Source: CBDIHP01 sp965279195 (GTDB lineage: Bacteria; Planctomycetota; Planctomycetia; Isosphaerales; Isosphaeraceae). From it: a stretch of 64,000 bases of DNA. Both the position numbers and the translations under genes were made by a program. The DNA lies in contig CBDIHP010000018.1 of NCBI GenBank assembly GCA_965279195.1, positions 15,255-79,254 of the forward strand, given 5' to 3'. Positions within the stretch are counted from its first letter, which is position 1. Every line of letters begins with the position of its first letter. The notes under the pieces are model-generated. The model was not told where the DNA came from and ran no database searches. It saw only the letters and a list, made by a program, of their open reading frames with translations. Positions 45,538 through 53,663 of the stretch are shown piece after piece.

Positions 45538-47187
45538 CTACGGGCGGAGCATGTTGCGGAGGAGGACGAGGCCCATCACGAAGGCGAGCGTGAAGCCGAC
45601 GTAGCCTAGCGTGGTCGGGCCGACCCCGGCGTGGACGATCAGGGACGAGCCCACGATCAGGCCCGCGATCACGATGCCCGCCGTCAGGTTGTTGCTCGCC
45701 CGGGTCAGTTGCCGCACCAGGCTCTCGAAGTGCTGGAGGTCGAACTTGACCGTCAGCTCCCCCCGCTTGATCGACTCCAGCGACTCGCTCAGGACCTCCG
45801 GCAGCAGGGTCGCGATCCTCTGCGCGTCCTCGGTGGTCCGCACCGCCTGCATCAGCAGCCGCCTGGGGTTGTAGCGGCGGAGGGTCAGCTCGCGGAAGAA
45901 CGGCTTGATCTGCGCGGCGATGTCGAAGTGCGGGTCGAGCCGCCGGCCCACCGACTCGATCGTGACCAGCGACCGGATCAGGAGCATCAGGTCGGACGGG
46001 ATCACGAGCTGGTGCGACCGGAGGAGCGCGATCAGGTCGCGGAGCAGGGTGGCCAGGTCGATGGAGTCGAGGTTGAGGTCGCTGTAGGTCGACACCAGCT
46101 CGGCCACGTCGCGCCTCAGGGCCTTGGCCGCCGACTTCTCGCCCCGGATCTCCAGGTGGTCGAGCGACCGGATGACGCGGTCGGTGTCCTCGGACATGAG
46201 CCCCATGAGCAGGTCGACGATCGTCTCGCGGGTCCGAATGTCCAGCCGGCCGAACATGCCGTAGTCGAGCGGGGCGACGATGCCCCCGGGCAACACGCGG
46301 AGGTTCCCGGGATGCGGGTCGGCGTGGAAGAAGCCGAACCGGAAGATCTGACGCAGGAGGATCGTCGCCCCCCGGACCGCCACCACAGACGGGTCGCCCC
46401 CCGCCGCCCGGATGCCGTCGAGGTCGTCGACGGCGACCCCCTCGATGAACTCCATCGCCAGGATCCGCGGGGTGGAGTACTCGGGGAAGACCTCGGGGAT
46501 GTGGGCGATCGGCTCGCGGGCGAACTGGGCGCGGCAGCGTTCCATCGTCCGGCGCTCGATGGCCAGGTCGAGTTCGCGCCTCAGCGTCCGGTCGAACTCC
46601 TTCGCCAGCGAGACCGGCCCGTAGGGGGCGAGCCAGGGGATCCGTCGCTCGGCGAGCAGGGCGAGGTTGTTCATGATGTCGAGGTCGGCCTGGACCTGGC
46701 GGTCGACCTCGGGCTTGCGGATCTTGAGCGCGATGAGCCGGCCGTCGTGGGTCCGGGCCCGGTGCACCTGCGAGATCGACGCGGCGGCGACCGGCGTCGG
46801 GTCGACCTCGGCGAAGACCTCCTTGAGGGGTCGACGGTACTCGAAGGCGAGGATCTCCTCGATCGCGTCGAACTCGACCGGCCGGACGTTCTCGCGGAGC
46901 TGGGCGAGTTCGGCGGTGTAGGACTCCGGCAGGAGGTCGTGCCGGGTGCTCAGGAGCTGGCCGATCTTGATGAACGCCGGGCCGAGTTCCTCGCAGACCA
47001 TCCGGAGCCGGCGGGGTCGGTCGCTCGGCGGGATGCCGTCGCCGAAGGTGGCGCGCTCCAGCGGCCGGACGATCCCTTCGAGGTGCAGGGCCGACACCAC
47101 ATCCTGATATCCGTACTTCACCAGGGTCGCCACGATCTGGCGATACCGGGGGAGGTCGCGGAGGTGCCCGACGGTCTCCTTGAGCAA
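45538..47187 (-). CDS. ubiB: ABC1/UbiB-family atypical kinase
   Basis: About 549 aa. ADCK-type protein-kinase-like fold: KxGQ motif in FIKIGQLLSTR, the Ala-rich loop VAAASISQVHRA, catalytic ECD-like ELDLAIE, FHADPHPGNL, and DYGMFGRL as the metal-binding DFG. Two C-terminal membrane helices (about 500-545). UbiB proteins support quinone biosynthesis. I place the start at TTG 47187 (GAGGATC upstream), where homology begins; an ATG at 47301 is possible but adds a non-conserved Pro/Arg-rich stretch. Confidence 0.88.
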   Translation of the reverse strand: MLKETVGHLRDLPRYRQIVATLVKYGYQDVVSALHLEGIVRPLERATFGDGIPPSDRPRRLRMVCEELGPAFIKIGQLLSTRHDLLPESYTAELAQLRENVRPVEFDAIEEILAFEYRRPLKEVFAEVDPTPVAAASISQVHRARTHDGRLIALKIRKPEVDRQVQADLDIMNNLALLAERRIPWLAPYGPVSLAKEFDRTLRRELDLAIERRTMERCRAQFAREPIAHIPEVFPEYSTPRILAMEFIEGVAVDDLDGIRAAGGDPSVVAVRGATILLRQIFRFGFFHADPHPGNLRVLPGGIVAPLDYGMFGRLDIRTRETIVDLLMGLMSEDTDRVIRSLDHLEIRGEKSAAKALRRDVAELVSTYSDLNLDSIDLATLLRDLIALLRSHQLVIPSDLMLLIRSLVTIESVGRRLDPHFDIAAQIKPFFRELTLRRYNPRRLLMQAVRTTEDAQRIATLLPEVLSESLESIKRGELTVKFDLQHFESLVRQLTRASNNLTAGIVIAGLIVGSSLIVHAGVGPTTLGYVGFTLAFVMGLVLLRNMLRP

Positions 47188-47310
47188 GGCGGATCCTCGG
47201 TCGGATGGGGGCGGCCGGCGGGCGAGGGCAGGGCACCCGCCATCGGTCCGTTCCGCCGGATCATTCGGATATCCTACCGGGCCCGGCAACCCCCTCCCCA
47301 CGGCTCACCC

Positions 47311-47340
47311 TTGCGTGAGGCCGCCGGGATCGATTACACT
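47311..47340 (+). promoter_or_regulatory. Sigma70-like promoter
   Basis: TTGCGT (47311-47316), 18-bp spacer, TACACT (47335-47340), 54 bases upstream of the small gene at 47394. Confidence 0.45.
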
Positions 47341-47393
47341 GATCCCACGAAGATCGTCGCTGTTTACGCAACTCTTGATTGGGGAAGCCTTTC

Positions 47394-47720
47394 ATGCCGA
47401 CCCAGGATCACGCGGGCGTCCGCCCCCTCGAGTCCTTGGACGATCTCGAAGAAACCCGCCTGGAAGCCACCGGCTACATCTTCCACGGGGTCGTCCCCGA
47501 GGAAGGGGCCAAGCGCGGGGCGGTGAAGGCCGGGACCAACGTCCTGCACTTCGCCCGCTGCGCCAAGATCGACAAGGCCGGCGACAACGAGAGCAAGATC
47601 TGGTTCCGGACCATCGGCATCGCCAAGATCCACCTCGACGAGATCGTCGGCGGCGGCCGCTGGAAGTGGTGCAAGATCTGCGAGCGCGAGATCACCCAGA
47701 AAATCATCAACGAACGTTGA
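47394..47720 (+). CDS. 108-aa hypothetical protein with CxxC
   Basis: Soluble protein with charged N-terminus, KAGTNVLHFARCAKIDKAGD, and a C-terminal WKWCKICEREI containing one CxxC; no membrane segment. Family not recognised. GGGGAAG lies before the ATG and a promoter-like pair lies upstream, so it is probably a single-gene unit. It converges with the small membrane protein gene. Confidence 0.6.
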   Translation: MPTQDHAGVRPLESLDDLEETRLEATGYIFHGVVPEEGAKRGAVKAGTNVLHFARCAKIDKAGDNESKIWFRTIGIAKIHLDEIVGGGRWKWCKICEREITQKIINER

Positions 47721-47723
47721 TCT

Positions 47724-48104
47724 TCAGCCCTCCGCCGCCGCAGCCCCCCGACGCCCGTCCTTCTCCCGGTCGAGCAGGACGAACAGCACGATCCCCAGGG
47801 ACGGGACGACGAACGCCACGGGCAGGCTGATCCAGAGCCTCGGGCTCTTCCAGCCCGCCCGGTCGATCATCACCAGGACGACCCAGCTCGCCGTCAGGAA
47901 GAAGTCGAGCATCGCCAGGTCGAAGACCCGGTCGTCCCGGAGCAGCTCCCAGAGCCTCGGGCTCGACAGCCCGATCGTGCGCTGGATCTCGTAAACCAGC
48001 CAGCCGCCGACCGTTGCGATCACCGCCAGCATCGCCCACGCGAAGGGCTTGTTGCGGCTCAGCGACGGCCGGGGTTCGTCGTTGCGCGGGGATGACTCGC
48101 TCAA
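47724..48104 (-). CDS. Small three-helix membrane protein
   Basis: 126 aa. Hydrophobic segments at about 21-41, 63-83 and 90-112 (SLPVAFVVPSLGIVLFVLL). The layout resembles DUF2834-type proteins. The ATG overlaps the stop of the upstream pseudo-receiver gene (ATGA), implying coupled expression. Function unknown. Confidence 0.65.
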   Translation of the reverse strand: MSESSPRNDEPRPSLSRNKPFAWAMLAVIATVGGWLVYEIQRTIGLSSPRLWELLRDDRVFDLAMLDFFLTASWVVLVMIDRAGWKSPRLWISLPVAFVVPSLGIVLFVLLDREKDGRRGAAAAEG

Positions 48105-48478
48105 CCGAGGAGTCCTTTCAGGATCGCGTCCGCCTTCGCCCCGCCCACGTCCGCCTTGCCGAATCCGGGCACGGCCCCGAGTCCGATCGCGGCCTGCTGG
48201 GCATCGGCGTGGTTGCTCACGAGCATCACCGGCACCTCCGCCAGCTCGGCGTCGGCCTTCAGGGTCCGGATCAGGTCGAGGCCCATCGAGCCGTCGGAGT
48301 CGGTGACGCGGTTGACCAGGACGAGGTCATACGGCCCGCCGCCCTTCAGCTTGGCCACGGCCTCGTCGAAGTCGTCCGCCCGCGCCACCTCGGCGTCGAA
48401 GCCCTTCGTCAGATAGCGCGAGATGGTCGAGTGGTCGAAGCCACACTGGCCGACGTTCAGGATGCGGCGGGAACTCAT
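48101..48478 (-). CDS. Receiver-like protein with Asn at the acceptor position
   Basis: 125 aa with the alternating strand/helix pattern of a receiver domain (ILNVGQCGFDHSTISRYL, YDLVLVNRVTDSDGSMG, VPVMLVSNHADAQQA). Acidic residues at strand 1 are missing and the acceptor site reads LVLVN. It is thus a probable pseudo-receiver that signals by binding, not phosphorylation. Coupled to a membrane protein gene downstream. Confidence 0.7.
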   Translation of the reverse strand: MSSRRILNVGQCGFDHSTISRYLTKGFDAEVARADDFDEAVAKLKGGGPYDLVLVNRVTDSDGSMGLDLIRTLKADAELAEVPVMLVSNHADAQQAAIGLGAVPGFGKADVGGAKADAILKGLLG

Positions 48479-48591
48479 CGGGCGGATCCTCGGTTTTCCG
48501 GGAAGTTCAGCTGTTCCACGCGGTCAACGCCGGGCTCGGGAGACTCGCGCCCGGGGTGTGCGTTCACTCTGTTCAGATGGTATGCCGTTCG

Positions 48592-48617
48592 GAAAGGGGA
48601 GCGACGTATCCCCTTTC
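48592..48617. promoter_or_regulatory. Inverted repeat upstream of the HTTM pair
   Basis: GAAAGGGG and CCCCTTTC form a perfect 8-bp inverted repeat with a 10-base centre, just upstream of the promoter at 48627-48655. It could be an operator or a small hairpin. Confidence 0.35.
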
Positions 48618-48626
48618 TGGACGATC

Positions 48627-48655
48627 TTGACCGATTTCGGGATTTCTCCTAAAGT
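48627..48655 (+). promoter_or_regulatory. Sigma70-like promoter for the HTTM pair
   Basis: TTGACC (48627-48632), 17-bp spacer, TAAAGT (48650-48655); 67 bases upstream of GTG 48723. One of the best promoter matches in the window. Confidence 0.55.
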
Positions 48656-48722
48656 CCGCGACGTTGAGGGGGTCCACGGACGGACCGCCGGGCGAGAGGG
48701 CTCGAACTCCAGGGAGGGTGTC

Positions 48723-49262
48723 GTGACCCGCGCGACGTGGCAAAGGCTCGCGATCTCCGCGTTTCTGATGGTCCACCTCGGGGCCGTCCTGGTCTGGAAT
48801 CTCCCCCGATGCGCGATCCGGGAGCGACTCGCCCCGATCGCCGCCAACTACCTGATGCCGACGGGCTTGTGGCAATACTGGGCGATGTTCGCCCCCGACC
48901 CGCCCCGGCACGGCTTGCGGCTCGAAGCGGTGGTCACCGACCGTCGCGGCCTGGCCCAGAACTTCGCCTTCCCCAAGATGTCCGACTACGGCGTCTGGGC
49001 GGCCATGCCCCGGGTCCGCCACGCCAAGTTCGCCGCCATCGCGGGGGCCGACGACTCGGGCCCGCTGCGGAACGTCGCCGCCCGGCATGCCGTCCGGCAG
49101 TTGAACATCCCGGACGAGAACTTCCCGGTCCACGTCGAGCTGCACTACTCGATCCAGGAGGTCCCCGCCCCAGGAGGCCCCCCGCCGGATCCGTTCCGCC
49201 CGCCCCAGCCGTCCACGATCGGCACGGTCCAGTTCGCCAGCGGCAAGGAGGTGCGCTCATGA
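48723..49262 (+). CDS. Membrane-anchored partner of the HTTM protein
   Basis: 179 aa with one N-terminal membrane helix (about 7-27) and an exported soluble part with WQYWAMFAPDPPRHGLRLEA, reminiscent of proteins found beside bacterial HTTM/VKGC-like genes. The GTG start has AGGGAGG upstream. The stop overlaps the HTTM gene start (ATGA). Function unknown; a joint role with HTTM is inferred from coupling. Confidence 0.7.
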   Translation: MTRATWQRLAISAFLMVHLGAVLVWNLPRCAIRERLAPIAANYLMPTGLWQYWAMFAPDPPRHGLRLEAVVTDRRGLAQNFAFPKMSDYGVWAAMPRVRHAKFAAIAGADDSGPLRNVAARHAVRQLNIPDENFPVHVELHYSIQEVPAPGGPPPDPFRPPQPSTIGTVQFASGKEVRS

Positions 49263-50245
49263 ACCCGATCCGCGCCTGGAATCAGTTCTGGTTCCGCCCC
49301 GTCTCGGCCCGGCCTCTGGGCGCGATGCGGATCCTGTTCGGCCTGATCGCCCTGTTCAACCTCGCCCTGCTGGCAGTCGACCTGGATTACTGGCTCACCG
49401 ACGCCGGGATGCTCCAGGGGGGAGACGCCAGCGAGGTCGCCGGCCCGCTTCGGTTCAGCGTCTTCCTCCGGTACCAGGACCCGACGACCGTCCGGGCCGT
49501 CTTCGCGGCGATCTTCGCCGTGGCGACATTCTTCACGGTCGGATTCTGCACAAGGGTCATGAGCGTCCTGCTTTACGTCGGGATGCTGATGATCCACCAT
49601 CGCGACGTGGCCTCGACCAGCGGGGCGGACGTGCTCCTGATGACCTACTGCTTCCACTTCCTGTTCAGCAACGCCGGCCGGGCCTACTCGGTCGACGCCT
49701 GGCTGGAGAAGAAGCGGCGGGGCGGGACGGTTGCCGAGCCCCTGGTCTGGCCGATCACCCAGCGCCTGGTCCAGATCCAGATCTGCATCGTCTACACCAT
49801 CGCCGCCATCGCCAAGTTCACCGGGACCACCTGGCTCAGCGGCACGGCGATGCACTTCGTGCTGTTCAACACGGAGGTCCGCCGGCTCGACTTCACCTGG
49901 CTGGCCGATTACCCGGTCCTGGTGAACCTGCTGACCTACTGGTCGCTGGCGCTCGAGATGGCCCTGATCTTCCTGCTCTGGGTCCGCGCGGCGCGGAAGT
50001 GGGTGATCCTCCAGGGGATCGCGCTCCACCTCGGCATCATGTTCGTCATCAACATCCCGGTCTTCGGCGAGCTGATGATGCTGGGTTATCTGTCGTATCT
50101 CAAGATCGACGAATGGGATGCGACCCTGAACTGGCTCGCGCCCCGGCGTATCACGGCCTGGCTCGCCGAGCGGTCCGGGCGGCTCGGGACGCTCCGGCCT
50201 GGGATCGGCGTGCAGGTCTCGCGCGAGGGTCAGCCGGCGGCCTGA
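49259..50245 (+). CDS. HTTM-domain (vitamin K gamma-carboxylase-like) membrane protein
   Basis: 328 aa, multi-pass, with the HTTM pattern: RPLGAMRILFGLIALFNLALL, a DYWLTDAGM loop, MLMIHHRDVASTSGADVLL, and QIQICIVYTIAAIAKFTG. The C-terminal soluble carboxylase part of VKGC is absent. Bacterial HTTM proteins have no settled biochemical function. Translationally coupled to the upstream anchored protein. Confidence 0.85.
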   Translation: MNPIRAWNQFWFRPVSARPLGAMRILFGLIALFNLALLAVDLDYWLTDAGMLQGGDASEVAGPLRFSVFLRYQDPTTVRAVFAAIFAVATFFTVGFCTRVMSVLLYVGMLMIHHRDVASTSGADVLLMTYCFHFLFSNAGRAYSVDAWLEKKRRGGTVAEPLVWPITQRLVQIQICIVYTIAAIAKFTGTTWLSGTAMHFVLFNTEVRRLDFTWLADYPVLVNLLTYWSLALEMALIFLLWVRAARKWVILQGIALHLGIMFVINIPVFGELMMLGYLSYLKIDEWDATLNWLAPRRITAWLAERSGRLGTLRPGIGVQVSREGQPAA

Positions 50246-50341
50246 GATTGGGTCCGTTCCGTCAAATTTGGGTCCACTCTCCCGTCCGGGGCCTCGATCC
50301 GTCGAGGCCCCGGTCTGCGTTCGGTGCGGGAAGTCGCTACA

Positions 50342-51247
50342 ATGTTCGTCGAGCCGACCGTGCCAAACGAAGCCAACGCGGCCCGCGACGAGGCGACATT
50401 GCCCCCGACTTCGCCCGCAACCCCTGACCTGGCCGTCGAATACGTCGCCTTCGACCTGGAGACGACCGGCCTCTCCCCGAAGTTGGACCGGATCGTCGAG
50501 ATCGGGGCCATCCGGTTCGACGGCGACGGCCGCGAATTGGGTTTGTTCCAGAGTTTGGTGAATCCGGGCCGCCCCTCCAGCCCGGGGGCGAGGGCCGTCC
50601 ACGGGATCGACGACGCCTCGCTGTCGGTCGCCGAGACGGCCGAGCGGGTCATCCCCCGGTTCCTCGAATTCCTCGGGACCCCCGAGCGGACAACCCTCCT
50701 GGCGCACAACGCGGCCTTCGACGCGGGGTTCCTCGGCTCCGAGCTGACCCGGCTGGGCCGCGCCTGGCCGGAGTTCAAGGTCGTGGACACCTTGCACCTG
50801 GCACGGAAGGTCCGGCCCGACCTGCGGTCGCACCGGCTGGAGATCATGGCGGGGCTCTACGGCATCAGCAAGCAGGGGATGCACCGGGCGCTGGGCGACA
50901 GCCGACGGGTGATGGAGCTGTTCCTGGCCCTGAACCGGACGGGGGAATCGGACCCCGGGCGCGACCTGCTGGCCTACCCGTTCCGCGACGCCTCCGAGGC
51001 CCCGGCCGTGCCCGTCGGCTGGGACGACCTGTCCCGGGCGATCGAGGCCGGCCACGCGATCCGGATGATCTACGCCGGCGGCTCCCGCGGCTCCGCCCCG
51101 CGCGAGATCACCCCCCGGCGGTTCGAACACCATGGGGGGTCGACCTACGTCGTGGCGCTCTGCCACCTCGACCGGGTCGAGAAGTCGTTCCGGCTGGATC
51201 GGGTGCAAACCTACGAAGTGGTGATCCGCGACCGCACGGTGGGTTGA
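50342..51247 (+). CDS. DnaQ-like 3'-5' exonuclease fused to a WYL-like domain
   Basis: 301 aa. DEDDh exonuclease (about 33-200): FDLETTGL (Asp38, Glu40), LLAHNAAFDAGFL, and HRALGDSRRVMEL with His and last Asp. The C-terminus (about 228-298) looks like a WYL domain: AIEAGHAIRMIYAGG, EITPRRFEHHGGSTYVVALC and FRLDRVQTYEV. WYL domains sense ligands or nucleic acids. ATG 50342 is preferred; GTG 50324 is an alternative. Probably acts on DNA or RNA ends. Confidence 0.82.
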   Translation: MFVEPTVPNEANAARDEATLPPTSPATPDLAVEYVAFDLETTGLSPKLDRIVEIGAIRFDGDGRELGLFQSLVNPGRPSSPGARAVHGIDDASLSVAETAERVIPRFLEFLGTPERTTLLAHNAAFDAGFLGSELTRLGRAWPEFKVVDTLHLARKVRPDLRSHRLEIMAGLYGISKQGMHRALGDSRRVMELFLALNRTGESDPGRDLLAYPFRDASEAPAVPVGWDDLSRAIEAGHAIRMIYAGGSRGSAPREITPRRFEHHGGSTYVVALCHLDRVEKSFRLDRVQTYEVVIRDRTVG

Positions 51248-51283
51248 TCCGATCGGTCGTTTCAGGGATTGTTCAATGGATGG

Positions 51284-51312
51284 TTGACGGCAACCTGGAT
51301 CTTTCGTAAGAC
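51284..51312 (+). promoter_or_regulatory. Sigma70-like promoter for the small lipoprotein
   Basis: TTGACG (51284-51289), 17-bp spacer, TAAGAC (51307-51312); about 140 bases upstream of ATG 51454. Confidence 0.5.
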
Positions 51313-51453
51313 TTTTGTCATTCAGCCCTCCTGATTCATGACTCGTCTTGAACCTCGCCATGCGGGCGGGTCTCCAACGCGCCTCGGACGGGTGGGCCCA
51401 CGCTCCCCGGTCTCTTGTCGCCTTGCGCCCGTCCGTCACGGACCACCGGCACC

Positions 51454-51663
51454 ATGAAAACGACCCGTCGCCGTCCCATCGCCCTGCTGGCGACCTACTC
51501 CCTGATCCTGTTCTCCGGCTTCGTCCTGCCCGGCTGCGACGGCGAGGTCCCCGACCAGCGGAAGTCCGGCACCCTGGTCGTCCCGCTCGACGCGGTCGAG
51601 AAGGCCGGCGAGGCCCAGGGCAAGGGCGAGGACGTCAAGAAGAAGGCCACGAAAGCCAAGTAG
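51454..51663 (+). CDS. 69-aa lipoprotein
   Basis: A type II signal with lipobox LPGC (Cys about 28) is followed by GEVPDQRKSGTLVVPLDAVEK-type sequence and a Lys-rich helical tail (KGEDVKKKATKAK). Short lipoproteins of this kind often precede DUF1559 genes in planctomycetes, as here. Function unknown. Confidence 0.65.
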   Translation: MKTTRRRPIALLATYSLILFSGFVLPGCDGEVPDQRKSGTLVVPLDAVEKAGEAQGKGEDVKKKATKAK

Positions 51664-51778
51664 GTTGGGCACCGCCCACCATCGCGACGGGCGACACGTC
51701 CGGCGCGACGCCATCATCGCGATCGATCATTCCGCCCCGTGTTTCCCAGGGTAGCGGCGGGCGTTGCCCACCCTACGG
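51664..51778. repeat. Family D palindromic repeat
   Basis: Left arm GTTGGGCACCGCCCACCATC and right arm GGGCGTTGCCCACCCTACGG flank about 75 bases between the lipoprotein and DUF1559 genes. Related to 13276-13346 and 20531-20552. Confidence 0.5.
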
Positions 51779-51787
51779 AGGATCCTC

Positions 51788-52900
51788 ATGCCTTCATTTC
51801 CGAATCGTCCCCGGCGTGGCTTCACGCTCATCGAATTGCTCGTCGTGATCGCGATCATCGCGGTGCTGATCGCCCTGCTGCTGCCGGCCGTGCAGAGCGC
51901 CCGAGAGGCCGCGCGCCGGGCGCAGTGCGTCAACAACATGAAGCAGATCGGCTTGGCGGTCTACAACTACGAGTCGAGCAACGGCTCCTACCCGCTCGGG
52001 GTCTCGCTCAACGCCCGGTTCGGGCCGAGCAACAACCTCGCCGGCAGCCCGATCAACTGGGGCGGCTGGGGCCACGCGGCGTTGATCCTGCCGTACATCG
52101 AGGGCGGCACGCTCTACAACGCGATCAACTTCAACCTCTCCCCCTGGAACCACTTCCGGGCCCAGTACGGCTGGGACGCCAACTACACGGCGTTCAACCT
52201 CCGGGTCGGCTCGTACCTCTGCCCGTCGGACCCGAACGCCGGCAAGACCTCGACCCTCAGCTACCTCGCCTGCATGGGGACCTCCACCATCGGCTCGACC
52301 ACGGCCGACACCTCGGGGATGTTCGGCTACCAGCAGCTCTACTCGGTCTCGTCGGTGACCGACGGCACGTCGAACACGATCATGTACGCCGAGAGCCTCT
52401 GCGGCAACGGCTCGAACTTCATCAACACCAACGCCGACGACCGGGCCTCGGACGCCTCCGGCGGCGGGCGGTTCGACCGCTCGAACGTGCTCACCACGGC
52501 CACCGACCCCGGCGGCGCGGGCGCGCTCCGCGACGCCCAGGCCAACCTGCCGCTGACCCAGTCGGGCATCGCCGCCTGCAACGCCGCCTGGCAGAACGTC
52601 GCCTCGACCATCACCCCCACCAAGGGCTATCGCTGGGGACTCGGGGCGGTCGGCATCGGCATGTTCAACACCGTCGTCACGCCCAACGGCGCCCCCTGGA
52701 ACGGCTGCCGCTTCAACGCCGCCAACTTCAACGCCGACGGCTCGCACTACTCCCTCGCCACCAGCCAGCACCCCGGCGGCGTCAACGTCCTGCTGGGCGA
52801 CGGCTCCGTCAAGTTCGTCAAGAACTCGGTCAACCAGATCACCTGGATGGCCCTCGGCACCCGCGCCGGCGGCGAGGTCATCAGCGCGGACAGCTATTGA
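51788..52900 (+). CDS. DUF1559 prepilin-like protein
   Basis: 370 aa. Type II pseudopilin N-terminus: RRGFTLIELLVVIAIIAVLI with cleavage at G|F and Glu at +5, then AREAARRAQCVNNMKQIGLA and a beta-rich domain ending in VLLGDGSVKFVKNSVN, all typical of the planctomycete DUF1559 family. Its leader is type II/IVa-like and so not a substrate of the same kind as the Flp pilins. Confidence 0.95.
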   Translation: MPSFPNRPRRGFTLIELLVVIAIIAVLIALLLPAVQSAREAARRAQCVNNMKQIGLAVYNYESSNGSYPLGVSLNARFGPSNNLAGSPINWGGWGHAALILPYIEGGTLYNAINFNLSPWNHFRAQYGWDANYTAFNLRVGSYLCPSDPNAGKTSTLSYLACMGTSTIGSTTADTSGMFGYQQLYSVSSVTDGTSNTIMYAESLCGNGSNFINTNADDRASDASGGGRFDRSNVLTTATDPGGAGALRDAQANLPLTQSGIAACNAAWQNVASTITPTKGYRWGLGAVGIGMFNTVVTPNGAPWNGCRFNAANFNADGSHYSLATSQHPGGVNVLLGDGSVKFVKNSVNQITWMALGTRAGGEVISADSY

Positions 52901-52940
52901 TGGGTGATGAGTCATGGGTCATGATTGATGGGTGAACCAA

Positions 52941-52978
52941 GGCCGGGGAGGGGGGGTGAACCGCCCTCCTCCCCGGCC
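52941..52978 (+). terminator. Terminator hairpin after the DUF1559 gene
   Basis: A perfect 11-bp stem GGCCGGGGAGG / CCTCCCCGGCC is followed by ATTTCCTTT. The DNA just before it has short ATGGGTGATGAGT-type direct repeats. Confidence 0.65.
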
Positions 52979-53050
52979 ATTTCCTTTCCCGTCCCGCTCA
53001 CCCATCAACCATCCCCCATCTCCCATCCCTCCCCGTCCCGTCGGTCGAGG

Positions 53051-53079
53051 TTGAATCCGCCGGGTTTGGCGAGTAGACT
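53051..53079 (+). promoter_or_regulatory. Sigma70-like promoter
   Basis: TTGAAT (53051-53056), 17-bp spacer, TAGACT (53074-53079), 41 bases upstream of ATG 53121. Confidence 0.5.
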
Positions 53080-53120
53080 ACCCGGGATTGGAATGGATCA
53101 CTGTCCCCGGATGGCCCGCC

Positions 53121-53657
53121 ATGTATGCCCTCGCGTTTCTCCTGATCGCCCTGAGCGCCGCGTGCCGGGTCGTCCCCCATGCCCCGAACCTGGTCGCGAT
53201 GGGCGCCGTCGCCCTTTTCGCCGGCTCGCGGCTCCCGCGCCGCTGGAGCTGGATGGTCCCCATCGTCGCGATGGTCGTCTCCGACGTCGCGATCGATGCG
53301 TCGTATCCCACGATGTCGGTCTCGGCCGGCATGCGGCTGACGATCTACGGCACCTACGCCCTGATGGCCCTGGCCGGCTCGACCCTCCGCAAGGATTCGA
53401 ACGCCGTCGTCGTCGGCACCTACACACTGGCCGGCTCGGTGGTGTTCTTCCTGACAACGAACCTCGCCCACTGGGTCTTCGAGGGGGGGTATCCCCAGAC
53501 CCTCGCCGGCCTGGCGGCCTGCTACGCCAACGCGATCCCGTTCTTCCGGCCGACCCTCCAGGCCGACCTGACCGGCTCGCTGGTCCTCTTCGGCGCCGCC
53601 GCCGCGTTTCGCTGGGCCCAGGCCCGCAAGGCGGCCCCGGCCTCCGAACTCGCCTGA
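53121..53657 (+). CDS. DUF6580-like membrane protein
   Basis: 178 aa, about five membrane helices. The N-terminal region (ACRVVPHAPNLVAMGAVALFAGSRL) matches the DUF6580 signature with its conserved HxPN. Members resemble small-molecule transport S-components but have no assigned substrate. Only six bases separate it from mfnB downstream, suggesting one operon. Confidence 0.78.
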   Translation: MYALAFLLIALSAACRVVPHAPNLVAMGAVALFAGSRLPRRWSWMVPIVAMVVSDVAIDASYPTMSVSAGMRLTIYGTYALMALAGSTLRKDSNAVVVGTYTLAGSVVFFLTTNLAHWVFEGGYPQTLAGLAACYANAIPFFRPTLQADLTGSLVLFGAAAAFRWAQARKAAPASELA

Positions 53658-53663
53658 CGTCGC

